Notes: generated by a model from the sequence alone, not told the origin. Counted from the stretch's first letter, positions 44,576-54,579 are shown. The stretch: 64,000 nucleotides of DNA from Paenibacillus sp. 1781tsa1 (GCF_024159265.1 NZ_JAMYWY010000001.1:1736001-1800000), one strand, 5' to 3'. Numbers and translations are program-made.

Positions 44576-46255
44576 TTACTTCGCACTCACAGACTTAAAC
44601 CATTCATTAACTTCTTGCGTGATCTGATCACCGCCATTGGATTTCCAATTGGCGACGAATTGGTCAAAGGCATCAATTGGCAGATTGCCGTAGATGATTT
44701 TGTTGAAGGTTTCCATCTCGGACTGGCGGAGCAGGTTCCATTTGGATACCATGGTTGGTGTTGCAGCGCCAGTGAAGTAGTTTTGTTTACGAACGTCAAT
44801 TTGGGACATCACGACTTTACCGGCATACCAGTTTTCCGGTTTACGGAATTCGGCCATTTGTTTCTCGTAAGGTGTTTCAGGCTTCTCGCCGTTGGCCAGC
44901 TTCACGAGTGTTTTCATGTACAGATCCGGGATACGTGCTGGGCCGGTCAGGAAAGGGAATTCGTTGGAGAAGTCTTTGATCTTCTCTTTGTCACTGGTCG
45001 GTTGTCCGTCAATGATATCCCAGTCGTAACCTTTGGCGAAGCCGTATTCATACTCACTGCCCGCTTTCGGGTTCGCAAGGTTATCCAGCAGGTAGTTGTA
45101 GTACAGGAAGATGGCTTCTGGATGCTTCGCATCTTTGTTAATCATGATACTTGCGTTGACACCAGAGTTCTGCCACTTCGTACCGATCTTGCCGTCTGGG
45201 CCAGCTGGAACAGGGTAAGCTTTATACTTCGAGCCAGGTACGTTCTTCAGCAGGTCAGGTGCAGGCCAGTCCGGTACCCAGTTAGCGCCAGGCAGAATGC
45301 CCGCTTTGCCAGCTGTCCAGCTTTCAGCGGATTTTCCTTCGTCCCACAGAGCGGAGTCAGCGTGGATATAACCTTTATCCATCCATTCAGCCAGCTTGGC
45401 AAGAGCTTGTTTGGCACCCGGGTTAACGGAGCCGTACTCGAGATTGCCGTTCGCGTCTTTGTTCCATTGCTCCTCGATTGTGCCGTATGCACCGAACAAC
45501 CAGTCGAGCTGACCCATCCAGGTGTTGGTGTTATTTTTCAGCGAGATCGCCAGCGGGAATACTTTGTCTGGAGACAGACCGTCCGGGTTCTCGTTTTTGA
45601 ATTTGTCCATGATGTTCTCAAGGTCTGCGATGGTTTTCGGAGCTTCCAGGTTCAGCTTCTCCATCCAGTCCTCGCGGAGCCAGAGCAGCGTATCGTCGTT
45701 ATCGGTGTACTCCATGATCGGCATGTTGTATTTCTTGCCGTCCTTGGTGAACGGATACCACAGTTCAGGATGTGCTGCTGCGTGATCTTTCAGGGTCTGA
45801 CTCGCGTACTTGTCGAACAACTCATCGATGGCGATGAATTGACCGGAGTCGATCAGTTGATTGGTCAATACCGCATTGGTCGGCACGGTTACAAAATCAG
45901 GCAGCTTCTCGCCAGAGGCGATAGCCAGTTGAAGCTTCTGTCTGTATTGATCGTCATTGGCCGGATACCAGGTATCTTTATGTTTCATACCCAGCGTTTC
46001 CAGCATCCAGCGATCGTGCACGTTATTTTCTTTGGTATCTCCTTGCACGTATTTCTTCGGCATCAATACCGAACTGAACTCGATGGGTGGGTCGTATTTT
46101 CCTTTGGCAAAAGCAGCTTCTGCTTCAGCTGAACCGACAGTTCCCGGCGTATTATCGGTACCATTGTCACTGGCTGTCTCGCCACTGCCGCACGCAGTGA
46201 TCGTGATGAGCGCGATAACCATGAGCAGTGACCACCATGTTTTAAATTTGATCAT
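44576..46255 (-). CDS. Extracellular solute-binding lipoprotein (LipO/YtcQ-like)
   Basis: 559 residues, AGGGGGA before the ATG. Lipobox TITAC with lipidated C22. A large family 1 binding protein of the Paenibacillus type that works with YteP/YtcP permeases: PKKYVQGDTKENNVHDRWML near residue 69 and a long tryptophan-rich ligand domain. The permeases are encoded at 50.8-52.6 kb on the other strand, with a two-component system between. Likely imports a polysaccharide-derived oligosaccharide; which one cannot be told. Confidence 0.9.
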   Translation of the reverse strand: MIKFKTWWSLLMVIALITITACGSGETASDNGTDNTPGTVGSAEAEAAFAKGKYDPPIEFSSVLMPKKYVQGDTKENNVHDRWMLETLGMKHKDTWYPANDDQYRQKLQLAIASGEKLPDFVTVPTNAVLTNQLIDSGQFIAIDELFDKYASQTLKDHAAAHPELWYPFTKDGKKYNMPIMEYTDNDDTLLWLREDWMEKLNLEAPKTIADLENIMDKFKNENPDGLSPDKVFPLAISLKNNTNTWMGQLDWLFGAYGTIEEQWNKDANGNLEYGSVNPGAKQALAKLAEWMDKGYIHADSALWDEGKSAESWTAGKAGILPGANWVPDWPAPDLLKNVPGSKYKAYPVPAGPDGKIGTKWQNSGVNASIMINKDAKHPEAIFLYYNYLLDNLANPKAGSEYEYGFAKGYDWDIIDGQPTSDKEKIKDFSNEFPFLTGPARIPDLYMKTLVKLANGEKPETPYEKQMAEFRKPENWYAGKVVMSQIDVRKQNYFTGAATPTMVSKWNLLRQSEMETFNKIIYGNLPIDAFDQFVANWKSNGGDQITQEVNEWFKSVSAK

Positions 46256-46295
46256 TGTTCAATCCCCCTACGGTGTATGATCTTTATAAATGCGT

Positions 46296-46470
46296 GTTCA
46301 AAAAGGCCGGTTTTCAGTACCGAGAAGATGGGATGAAGCTAGAAATGGAGTAGCGGAGCGTAGATAGAGCTACGTGAGCAACGGACATTTCGGTTGAATC
46401 CCATATTCGATGCTGATGATGCCGCTAGGCATCCTTCGTAATCAAAAGCGGACTTTTTGAACAACCTCTA
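46296..46470. repeat. Dispersed repeat, copy 1
   Basis: About 175 bp beginning GTTCAAAAAGG and ending GACTTTTTGAACAACCTCTA. The ends form imperfect 18-bp terminal inverted repeats. Copy 2 lies 100 bases downstream in the same orientation. Confidence 0.85.
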
Positions 46471-46569
46471 CAATGTAACTGTACCAATTTGGGCGGGAGG
46501 GCATCTATATGAGTTTGTTAGTTTCCATAGGACTCTATTAGTGAATGTTCAAATGAATGTGCAAATGAA

Positions 46570-46743
46570 GTTCAAAAAATTCGGTTTTCAGTACCGAGAA
46601 GATGGGATAAAGCTAGAAATGGAGTAGCGGAGCGTAGGAAAACTACGTGAGCAACGGACATTTCGGCTGAATTCCATATTCGATGCTGATGATGCCGTGA
46701 GGCATCCTTCGTAATCAAAAGCGGACTTTTTGAACAACCTCTA
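46570..46743. repeat. Dispersed repeat, copy 2
   Basis: About 90 percent identical to copy 1 by eye (shared GGTTTTCAGTACCGAGAAG, GGAGTAGCGGAGCGTAG, CATATTCGATGCTGATGATG) and with the same terminal inverted repeats. It ends 6 bases before the stop of the response regulator gene. Confidence 0.85.
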
Positions 46744-46748
46744 AGATG

Positions 46749-48359
46749 TTATTTATGCTGGTCTCTGTATTCTTGCGGCGTAACGCCGAATTGACGCTTG
46801 AACACTTTGATAAAATAGGCCGGGTCCATATAGCCAATCTCCATGCTGATTTCATATACTTTTTTGGTGGTTGTCACCAACTTGTGACAGGCCCGATCCA
46901 TACGCAGGCGCGAGATGTAATCACTGATGCCTTCGCCTGTTTCAATCTTATAGATCTTGGACAGATGGGTTGGGTGCAGGTTCACATGATCTGCAAGCAC
47001 ACGCAAAGAGACATCCAGATGCAGGTTCTTATCTGTAAAATCCTGAATCTTCTTCACATAATCGGAACGAATATCCTTGATCTCATTGGATGTGCCTTCC
47101 TTGAGTTTACTGAGCACGCTGAGAGACCATTTCCGCAGTTTGCTGATGGTAGCGAAAACTTCGCCGCTTTGCAAATCCTCGACATCGTTTCCCATTAAAG
47201 TGGTCAGGGTCAGCTTGTTTCGGTGAGCAATATTAGTGAATGAAGCTGTAATAAGAAAACCTGCCTCCATGCAGTGTTCCCAGGATTCCGACCATTTTTC
47301 GTCCAACTCGGCGCAGACTGCGAGGATTTTCTCTTCGGCGGCATCCCACTGTCCGCTTTCCAACAGACTAATGAAGGTGGGCGGGGTGTACAGTACGTCG
47401 AGTGGACCTTGCGCCGCAGGTGTCTCGACATCGCTAACACGCATGACGAATTCGCGTTCGTCGCCAACGATCTGCCGGAAATAGGCGGAAGCCTGACGGA
47501 AGCGATCGTAAATCTGTTCCGGAAAGGTGAACCACTCGGTGATGACGATGGAGAGGGAGCCTTTCAGAAATTGTTTTACTTTGGATTGAAGCTGAATGGA
47601 AAGCTTCTCCAGCATGGTTTCTTTGCCAATATCGCCTTTCCGTTCTTTCATTTGCAGTAGAAACACCAGATATCCGTGCTCCTCCTTCACGCCCCACACT
47701 TCCATAAACTCACCCATAATCTCTTCCGCCATGTTGATGATCGCATATTCGATCAGGGTCTGATCATTGCTGTCATAGTGTCCGAATTCTTCTTCCAACC
47801 GTACCAACATTAAAGCGGCATCCCCGGTGTGAAAAGGGAGATCGTAATTGGCGAGCTTCCGCTCCCATTCGGCAGCGGCGATTCGTTGTCCCTGCAAAGC
47901 CCCAAGGAGCAGTCGTCCTCGCAAATGGGGGAGATTCTCTCGCAATGTAAATTGCGTTCGTGTCAGTGAACTGACCAGTTCCCATTCATTGTTCAATTGG
48001 TCGATGGCCTTCTGAACAGCACCCATTAGTTCATCGTCTGTGGGCGGCTTCAGCAGATAGTCTACGGCTTCGAACTGGATGGCTTTTTTGGCGTAATCGA
48101 ATTCGGAATACCCGGATAACAGGATGCATTTTATCTTTTTGTCCCGGATGCGGATGCGTTCGATCAGTTCTATGCCTGTCATTTCGGGCATCTGGATGTC
48201 CGAGATCACGATATCGATGGGGTGGGTGTCGATCATTTGTAGTGCTTCGTGTGCCGAGTAGGCTTTATGCACATGTTCGATGCCCAGCGTATGCCAGGGC
48301 TTGGTCATGGACAGGTTATCGACCCAGTGTGCTTCATCGTCTACGATCATCATGTGCAT
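46749..48359 (-). CDS. AraC-type response regulator (YesN-like)
   Basis: 536 residues, AAGGGAG upstream. Receiver domain with phosphoacceptor D54 (DIVISDIQMPEM) and acidic pocket VDDE at the start; a variable middle; two AraC-type helix-turn-helix motifs at about 440-534 (LRVLADHVNLHPTHLSKIYK, SMEIGYMDPAYFIKVFKRQF). It would be phosphorylated by the kinase encoded next and activate the adjacent sugar transporter genes. Confidence 0.93.
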   Translation of the reverse strand: MHMMIVDDEAHWVDNLSMTKPWHTLGIEHVHKAYSAHEALQMIDTHPIDIVISDIQMPEMTGIELIERIRIRDKKIKCILLSGYSEFDYAKKAIQFEAVDYLLKPPTDDELMGAVQKAIDQLNNEWELVSSLTRTQFTLRENLPHLRGRLLLGALQGQRIAAAEWERKLANYDLPFHTGDAALMLVRLEEEFGHYDSNDQTLIEYAIINMAEEIMGEFMEVWGVKEEHGYLVFLLQMKERKGDIGKETMLEKLSIQLQSKVKQFLKGSLSIVITEWFTFPEQIYDRFRQASAYFRQIVGDEREFVMRVSDVETPAAQGPLDVLYTPPTFISLLESGQWDAAEEKILAVCAELDEKWSESWEHCMEAGFLITASFTNIAHRNKLTLTTLMGNDVEDLQSGEVFATISKLRKWSLSVLSKLKEGTSNEIKDIRSDYVKKIQDFTDKNLHLDVSLRVLADHVNLHPTHLSKIYKIETGEGISDYISRLRMDRACHKLVTTTKKVYEISMEIGYMDPAYFIKVFKRQFGVTPQEYRDQHK

Positions 48360-48781
48360 TATAATGTCTCCCTTGGTGTATATACGTCTTAAAAGTTAAA
48401 ATCAAAGGATGTTTCTTGTGAACGAGGTCGCTACGGATTCGAAGGGTTCTTTCGATCGCTGTTCAAGCCCCATTTTCTGAATTTGAAGATTATAAGGTTA
48501 AAATGATGCTTGAAAGGCGAACACTTCGTTTCTACAGAATCCCTTCAATCCTTCGCTTTGGTTCACGTAAAGTCTAACCCTTTATTTTAAAAATGAGCCT
48601 TATATAAAGGTTGAATTTGTAATAAGGGCGAAGGCTACGATTCTTGTGCAGCCTTTTTAGTAAAAGTCGCACAAGAGAACACTTCCGAGCACTTCGTTTC
48701 TAAAGGTTTTTTCTGTCCTTTGAGTTATCGTGTACATGATCTTGTTCAAAATTAAATCGTCAATTTATTGGTTGTATCGTA
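48360..48781. other. Interval between response regulator and kinase genes
   Basis: 422 bases without a gene, unusual because YesM/YesN pairs normally overlap. It contains the palindromic element 48418-48566 and a second partial copy of its GCACTTCGTTTCTA motif near 48687. Confidence 0.6.
48418..48566. repeat. Palindromic MITE-like element
   Basis: GTGAAC (48418-48423) and GTTCAC (48561-48566) flank larger inverted arms GGATTCGAAGGGTTCT and AGAATCCCTTCAATCC. Length 149 bp, no coding capacity. Confidence 0.45.
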
Positions 48782-50593
48782 TCAATCCGTATCGGTATTA
48801 TCTTTATCGGAATCGGTGTCCTCTTTTGATATCTCCCAGATGATTTCGGTTCGGAATCCGCCAAGTGGGGATGGGCCGAATAGGAGGTAGGAATGGCTTC
48901 CGAATGTGTGCATGATTCGTTGATTCGTATTCCAAAGGCCGCAGCCCATTTCTTCCTGTAAAGGTTCCTGCATCTTCAAGTTCAGCGCTTCGTACTGTTC
49001 CGGGCTTAGGCCGGGGCCATCGTCATCAATGTATATTCTGCCAAAACCATTCTTGCGCTCCCCGGTAATTCGGATTTCCCCGGATGAATAGGACTTCGCC
49101 ACGCCGTGTATGACAGAATTCTCAACCATCGGTTGAAGCATTAATCGCGGCACGGATTGGGCAAGCATATCCTCAGGGATATCGATGTGATATTCAATCC
49201 GGCCATTGCGCAGCTTCTGAATGTCCAGATAGTTGATCAGCAGCTTGATCTCTTCCTGAAGCGAAGACGTCTCTTTTTCCATACGGGTGGTATAGCGATA
49301 ATACGCACTTAGGTTATGCGCCATGGAGACCACAGCTTGCTCGTCCTTCATCTGGGCCATGTTGATGATATAACCAAGACAATTATATAGGAAATGCGGA
49401 TTGATCTGTGCTTGTAATTGCTTCAGCGTAGCTTCCCTGGCTCTAATCTTCTCATGGAACACATTCTCGATCAGATCCTGAATCTGATGGGACATATCGT
49501 TGAATCGGCGGAACAGGAATGAGAATTCATTCTGGTTTTTGCTATGCAGTCGAACAGAATAATCACCCTGCTCAACGCGGCGTAAGCCTTTGATCAGCTG
49601 TTTGATTGGATATTGCACATTCCGGTACAGCAGGATGGAAGCCGAGATGCCCACTACGAGTAGCAAAATCATACTGGTGTAGAACAGATTCTGACTGAGC
49701 GAGATGGGTTTCAAAATCTGATACAGCGGGATGACGTCAACCAGATGCCAATCCAGATAGGTGGACTTCACGGAGCTAACCAGATATTTCTTTCCGTTCA
49801 GTTCGACCACGTCCTGTGTGGTATCCTCTGGCGAGTGCGTATCCAGATACTGGGTGAGTGCTGCGGATAACTGCTTGTCCGCGCTGCGATTCAGAATGGG
49901 TGCATTCCCTTTGTGATATAAGAAAGGATCACCTTGTCCACCTGCTTTATACGTATCCAGCATATTCTGAATATTCTCATAGCTGAAGCTGGCTTCAATC
50001 ACCAGATTGCTTCCCGTGAGCATTCCTGGTTGGGCAAGGGAGTCCGTAAAGAACCAGTAGAAGGATTTCATCTCATCTTGTGATTCGGCACTTTGGTCCC
50101 CATAGGTCCATTGTCCGCTCATATTTTTTTTCAAATAGGCCTCATCATATCCTGTAGTTCGGTTGTAGTTGGCGATGACATCCTCATTCTGCTGTGAATA
50201 CACCGCATATCGGGTAGGCCATATATCGGTAACGCTCGTCTGAAGCGTCATCTTCTCCTGAATCACATAACGGGTCTGCATCCGGTCATATCGATCATCC
50301 CACATGTTCAGGCCGTTGAAGGCTCTGACATTCGGATCACGGGAGAGAATCAGGCTAAAATCCATCATCTGATTGATACGGGAGTCGATCTGACTGGACA
50401 AGAACGTGAGCTGCTTCGTGTTGGAGATCTGCAATTCTTTGCTGACGACATCATAAGTGACGTTGTTGGAGTAGGTATACATGATCAGAATGGGGATGAA
50501 CAAGACCACAATTAACAGATTTATTTTGGCGAATAGACTGAATCGGGATCTGGTTTTATTTTGAAAAGGCATTAAGCGCTTCCATATATACAT
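48782..50593 (-). CDS. Sensor histidine kinase (YesM-like)
   Basis: 603 residues, AAGGAG 8 bases before the ATG. Two membrane segments (about 22-42 and 300-320) enclose an extracellular Cache-type sensor domain. A HAMP linker (YPIKQLIKGLRRVEQGDYSV, about 335-355) leads to the His_kinase domain with the phosphorylated histidine in QINPHFLYN (about 397) and an ATPase domain (LQPMVENSVIHGV, IDDDGPG). It senses an external carbohydrate signal and passes phosphate to the YesN-like regulator. Confidence 0.93.
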   Translation of the reverse strand: MYIWKRLMPFQNKTRSRFSLFAKINLLIVVLFIPILIMYTYSNNVTYDVVSKELQISNTKQLTFLSSQIDSRINQMMDFSLILSRDPNVRAFNGLNMWDDRYDRMQTRYVIQEKMTLQTSVTDIWPTRYAVYSQQNEDVIANYNRTTGYDEAYLKKNMSGQWTYGDQSAESQDEMKSFYWFFTDSLAQPGMLTGSNLVIEASFSYENIQNMLDTYKAGGQGDPFLYHKGNAPILNRSADKQLSAALTQYLDTHSPEDTTQDVVELNGKKYLVSSVKSTYLDWHLVDVIPLYQILKPISLSQNLFYTSMILLLVVGISASILLYRNVQYPIKQLIKGLRRVEQGDYSVRLHSKNQNEFSFLFRRFNDMSHQIQDLIENVFHEKIRAREATLKQLQAQINPHFLYNCLGYIINMAQMKDEQAVVSMAHNLSAYYRYTTRMEKETSSLQEEIKLLINYLDIQKLRNGRIEYHIDIPEDMLAQSVPRLMLQPMVENSVIHGVAKSYSSGEIRITGERKNGFGRIYIDDDGPGLSPEQYEALNLKMQEPLQEEMGCGLWNTNQRIMHTFGSHSYLLFGPSPLGGFRTEIIWEISKEDTDSDKDNTDTD

Positions 50594-50762
50594 AAAAAGT
50601 CTCCTTCTAATTCGTGTGTAAACAACTTCTTCTAGGATGGCCCTAACAAAACACTATCAAGCCTAACAATGTTATATAGCAGACCTCAGTATGGCTTGAT
50701 ACTATTTATATCAGAGAACCCCATCACACACAAAAACTTTTTTTGGGAACAGGAGCAGTGCT

Positions 50763-51725
50763 ATGGAGGCTAAATTGGAGGGTAAGCGGGTCCCGCAGGC
50801 AAACGTTGGGAACAAGCTGGAAAAAAAGAGAAAAAAACGCTATAAACAGCCATGGATTCTGCACTTCATGGTGTTGCCGGCGGCCATTATGGTCTTTATA
50901 TTTTCATACATTCCGATGTCCGGGATTTTGATGGCATTTCAGGATTATAAACCTGCACTGGGATTTTTCAATTCCGAATGGGTAGGACTGAAGCACTTCA
51001 GGTACATGTGGGAAAATGATTATTTCCTGCAAATTACGTGGAACACGCTATTTTTTGCCTGTACGAAGATTGTCATGAATCTGATCATTCCGTTTGTCTT
51101 CGCCTTATTGCTCAACGAGGTACGGAAGATGGCGCTGAAAAGAACGATTCAAACGCTCGTGTATCTACCACACTTTCTGTCTTGGGTAACGTTATCCGGT
51201 ATCCTGATCGACATTCTGGCCCAGACGGGTATTGTCAATCAGTTCCTGGTTTCAGTATTCGGCATCAAGCCGATCTTCTTCCTGGGGGATGGCAGCTGGT
51301 TCCGGTTCACGATTATCGCGAGTGATGTCTGGAAAGAGTTTGGATTCAACACAATCATCTTCCTTGCGGCATTGTCCGGCATTAACCCGGCACTGTATGA
51401 GGCAGCTGAAGTGGACGGCGCAGGACGCTGGAAGCAAACGATGTATATTACCATCCCGGCACTTATTCCGATTGGGATCGTCATCGCCACCCTGGCACTG
51501 GGGAATGTGCTCAACGCCAACTTTGACCAGATCTTTAACTTATATAGCCCGTTGATTTACCAACAAGGCGATATTATCGATACGTTTGTGTATAGAGAAG
51601 GTCTGCTTAGTGGGCAGTTCAGTTTCGCTACCGCTGTGAATCTGTTCAAATCGGTCATCAGCCTGATCCTGATTGTGATCTCGTACCGACTGGCTTACCG
51701 ATTCGCCGGATACCGAATTTTCTAG
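50763..51725 (+). CDS. Carbohydrate ABC transporter permease (YteP/LplB-like)
   Basis: 320 residues, AGGAG upstream of the ATG. A basic N-terminal 30 residues is followed by six membrane segments, the FQDYKPALGFFNSEWVGLKH motif typical of LplB-type permeases near residue 62, and the EAA loop PALYEAAEVDGAGRWKQTMY. Divergent from the kinase gene with 170 bases between, where the shared control region must lie. Couples to the next permease and to the lipoprotein at 44.6 kb. Confidence 0.9.
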   Translation: MEAKLEGKRVPQANVGNKLEKKRKKRYKQPWILHFMVLPAAIMVFIFSYIPMSGILMAFQDYKPALGFFNSEWVGLKHFRYMWENDYFLQITWNTLFFACTKIVMNLIIPFVFALLLNEVRKMALKRTIQTLVYLPHFLSWVTLSGILIDILAQTGIVNQFLVSVFGIKPIFFLGDGSWFRFTIIASDVWKEFGFNTIIFLAALSGINPALYEAAEVDGAGRWKQTMYITIPALIPIGIVIATLALGNVLNANFDQIFNLYSPLIYQQGDIIDTFVYREGLLSGQFSFATAVNLFKSVISLILIVISYRLAYRFAGYRIF

Positions 51726-51741
51726 AAAGGAGGACGAACAA

Positions 51742-52614
51742 ATGTATCATAAAACGATGCCTTACCGCATATTCAGCATATTCAACAATGTGTTACTGAC
51801 CCTGCTTTCACTGCTCTGCTTGCTGCCTTTGTATCACTTGCTCATGGTATCTCTTAGCGCATCTGCACCTGCGAATGCTGGTCTCGTCACGTTCTGGCCG
51901 ATTGGATTTACATTGGAGGCATATGCCAAGACATTTGCCAATACCAACTTCCTCTCCTCCTTGTGGGTGTCCGTCGAGCGGACGGTATTAGGTACAGGAC
52001 TTGCGTTAATCGTTAATACGCTTGCAGCCTATGCGCTTTCCAAAGAGACACGGGTGTTCCGCGCACGTAACATCTATCTGTGGTATTTTGTCATCACGAT
52101 GCTGTTCAGCGGTGGTCTCATTCCGGGGTATATCCTGATTCTGAAGCTGGGTCTGATGAACACATTGCTGGCTTTGATCCTGCCGGGATTGGTTGCGGTG
52201 TTCAACATCATTCTGTTGCTGAATTTCTTCCGTACCGTTCCAAAGGATCTGGAGGAAGCTGCATTTATCGATGGTGCCGGTCACTTGCAGACGTTTATCA
52301 AAATCTATCTGCCGGTCTCCGTACCCGTTATTGCAACGGTTTCGCTCTTCATGATGGTTGGGCATTGGAACGCATACTTTGATGGGATTATCTACATCCG
52401 TGATGCGGAAAAGCTGCCACTTGCAACTTTCATGCAGACGATCATCGTGCAGGCCGACATGTCGAAGCTTGATCCGGAAGCGGTGAAGAACCTGTCCCAA
52501 CGGACGATTCGGGCTTCGCAGATCTTTATCAGCGCGCTGCCGATCCTGCTCGTGTATCCGTTCCTGCAACGGTACTTTGTAACGGGGATTGTGGTTGGTG
52601 CTGTTAAGGAGTAG
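51742..52614 (+). CDS. Carbohydrate ABC transporter permease (YtcP/LplC-like)
   Basis: 290 residues, AAAGGAGG upstream, 16 bases after the first permease. Six membrane segments, the LplC-type ASAPANAGLVTFWPIGFT near residue 38 and the EAA loop KDLEEAAFIDGAGHLQTF. Ends RYFVTGIVVGAVKE, as this family does. No ATPase gene is linked, as usual. Confidence 0.9.
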   Translation: MYHKTMPYRIFSIFNNVLLTLLSLLCLLPLYHLLMVSLSASAPANAGLVTFWPIGFTLEAYAKTFANTNFLSSLWVSVERTVLGTGLALIVNTLAAYALSKETRVFRARNIYLWYFVITMLFSGGLIPGYILILKLGLMNTLLALILPGLVAVFNIILLLNFFRTVPKDLEEAAFIDGAGHLQTFIKIYLPVSVPVIATVSLFMMVGHWNAYFDGIIYIRDAEKLPLATFMQTIIVQADMSKLDPEAVKNLSQRTIRASQIFISALPILLVYPFLQRYFVTGIVVGAVKE

Positions 52615-52686
52615 TTGAATGTAAGTGTAAACATGTATTGCTTAACTTAAATGAATGTATTATGAAAAGGGAGTCACTGAACTGGG

Positions 52687-52712
52687 GAAGGCCAGGGAGG
52701 TGGCTTCTTTTT
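52687..52712 (+). terminator. Terminator of the permease operon
   Basis: GAAG-GCCA (52687-52694) pairs with TGGC-TTC (52701-52707) with one bulge and is followed by TTTTTG. Confidence 0.65.
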
Positions 52713-52858
52713 GTGTAAATATTTTCAATCCTATTAATTTGTTGTAAAATAGTACCAATCTATGATGGAAGTGAGGTTAATCGTGTTGCTACCTCCATAT
52801 GTTATAGACCTCTAGGTACGTTACTACTCATACCTTATTTTAGGTAAATCTAAAGTAC

Positions 52859-53158
52859 GTGCCGGGGATCTTATTGTTCAAAGATAACTACGAAATGCAA
52901 GTATGGGATATGCAACAGCTAAACAAGGACCTGGATCCATGGAAGAGAATAAAAAGAGATTTTGACCCCAGAATCAAGAAATTAAATGAGTATCGAAATC
53001 ACAGAAAAACCAAGTATTATTATCATAACGAGGTTAAGTATATTCGAAGACTCACTCAAAGAAGTTTTCGAAAACAATTCAAAATGAACATGGTTCATGA
53101 AGAATTTTATCGTCCAGTACCTCATGATTATCGTACGTATGGGTGGTTGTCTTACTAA
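52859..53158 (+). CDS. Small basic hypothetical protein
   Basis: 99 residues from GTG 52859, or about 87 from the in-frame ATG at 52895; neither has a good ribosome site. Strongly basic and rich in Arg, Tyr and Lys (KIKRDFDPRIKKLNEY-type content, then YRTYGWLSY at the end). Such composition suggests nucleic-acid binding. A clean terminator follows directly, supporting a real gene. Not recognised. Confidence 0.55.
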   Translation: MPGILLFKDNYEMQVWDMQQLNKDLDPWKRIKRDFDPRIKKLNEYRNHRKTKYYYHNEVKYIRRLTQRSFRKQFKMNMVHEEFYRPVPHDYRTYGWLSY

Positions 53159-53176
53159 GTTATCTTACTTAAGTGG

Positions 53177-53206
53177 AAAGAGAGAAGAAATTCTCTCTTT
53201 TTCTTT
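53177..53206 (+). terminator. Terminator
   Basis: A 10-bp stem AAAGAGAGAA/TTCTCTCTTT (53177-53186/53191-53200) with a 4-base loop, followed by a T-rich tail. Confidence 0.85.
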
Positions 53207-53292
53207 TGAATGAGACTTGATAAGAGAAGAGCACAGGCAATTACAGGCGATCTAGAAAGACACAGACAGTTGACACGGAGGAGTTAAAAATT

Positions 53293-54438
53293 ATGATAGA
53301 CAAAGAATATTATGCAAAGCTTAGTCAAAATGCCCAAGAGAATTATACATTTTACAAGGAAGAGGCTGAAGCATCGCTACATAGAATAGAATATACGACC
53401 AGCAAGCGTTATGACATTTCTCCATATTGGTTTGCGCGCCAAGGTGAAATTCCTGGAGATATTTTAGATGAAGAGACGGATACATATTATGGGTTTGATA
53501 AGCATGACAGCATTAGGATCTCGGCTTGTGATGATCTAATTGACGGGTATGCTTATACTGCATATGAAGAAAATAAAAAAACTACCAGAACGTATGTCAA
53601 TGGAATGCTGGATTCTATCAAAGAGTACTTGTTGCAAGATGGATTAATCGACCGATCTGTGGAATATTTCCCTCGATTCGATAAATTAGAGGTTGAAGAG
53701 TATATCTATGAGGGGAATATTCTGGTTCAAATATATCAACCTCAATATGAAAATAATACCTATTTTGATCATCTTCTTAGAACCTATTTTGAATATGATG
53801 AGCAAGGGATTCTCTTGCGAGTGTTAGATGGGACCAAAGGTGTTATTTATGTAAGAATGTCCTCTGAGGAAGCATTAATAATTAGAGAAGCGGTAAAAGA
53901 AGAACTCATTCGAGCCTTAAAAGGAATCATTGGATATCTCTGCGAAAATCAATCAGGCAAAGAGTATTGTTTCATGTCGATCTACTTGCATGATGAAGTG
54001 CATACGGTATACTCACCTATTTTCCATCCTGGCTTGCAAGAAGTAAGAGAAGAGCAAATCGAAATAAAACATAATGATGAGGAAGAATATTATTACACGA
54101 TCTGGAATTCAGGAGATCATCCGATGAACGATCAACAGGAACTCACGGATCAACATTTAATTCAGAAACTTCGAACTCTTATTATGTATTGGCGTAGCAA
54201 CGGAGATTGGTGGGAGGAAGGCAAGAGCTTGTGGAAAGAAGTTGCGTATAGCCTTAATGAAAAGACAAATTGGTCCGATTACTCCATAATGACGGATAAC
54301 TTTGTTGTGTTCGTCGAATGGGAAGCGATGGATGTTATGAATGGAGATTTGCAAGAAAGTATCCCTCCAGCTAAGTTAGAAGTTTTACAATCTGAAGGCT
54401 TAGCGCCAATTATTAAACTCCATCCAATTCACAAGTAG
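53293..54438 (+). CDS. Hypothetical acidic protein
   Basis: 381 residues, ATG after GGAGG. Two apparently repeated halves of strand-rich, tyrosine- and glutamate-rich sequence; no transmembrane or signal sequence. Motif-like stretches are WWEEGKSLWKEVAYSLNEKT near residue 310 and a short proline-rich tail. It resembles, in composition only, toxin-immunity or SMI1/KNR4-type proteins. AT-rich, monocistronic, followed by a 15-bp perfect inverted repeat. Confidence 0.7.
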   Translation: MIDKEYYAKLSQNAQENYTFYKEEAEASLHRIEYTTSKRYDISPYWFARQGEIPGDILDEETDTYYGFDKHDSIRISACDDLIDGYAYTAYEENKKTTRTYVNGMLDSIKEYLLQDGLIDRSVEYFPRFDKLEVEEYIYEGNILVQIYQPQYENNTYFDHLLRTYFEYDEQGILLRVLDGTKGVIYVRMSSEEALIIREAVKEELIRALKGIIGYLCENQSGKEYCFMSIYLHDEVHTVYSPIFHPGLQEVREEQIEIKHNDEEEYYYTIWNSGDHPMNDQQELTDQHLIQKLRTLIMYWRSNGDWWEEGKSLWKEVAYSLNEKTNWSDYSIMTDNFVVFVEWEAMDVMNGDLQESIPPAKLEVLQSEGLAPIIKLHPIHK

Positions 54439-54530
54439 AAAGTTGAGAGAAAGAATATGATTACTAAATATGAATCTGAGCAAAAAAAGAGAAGCTGCTT
54501 AACAAGATTAAATCGTTAAGAGACAACTGA

Positions 54531-54579
54531 ATAATTAACAATGGACGAACACCTAAAGTGGGCATCCATTGTTAATTAT
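54531..54579. terminator. Perfect 15-bp inverted repeat between convergent genes
   Basis: 54531-54545 and 54565-54579 are exact complements (ATAATTAACAATGGA). It sits between two convergent genes and may terminate both, although no T run follows. Confidence 0.6.

Larger units (their letters stand above)
46256..46748. other. Interval with two copies of a 175-bp repeat
   Basis: 493 bases between the binding-protein and response-regulator genes. Most of it consists of the two repeat copies listed separately; no gene. Confidence 0.8.

Noticed and set aside
44615..46132. A 505-codon open frame on the plus strand opposite the solute-binding lipoprotein
   Set aside because: It is a shadow of the minus-strand gene: no ribosome site, no family-like sequence and phenylalanine/valine-rich composition from antisense reading.
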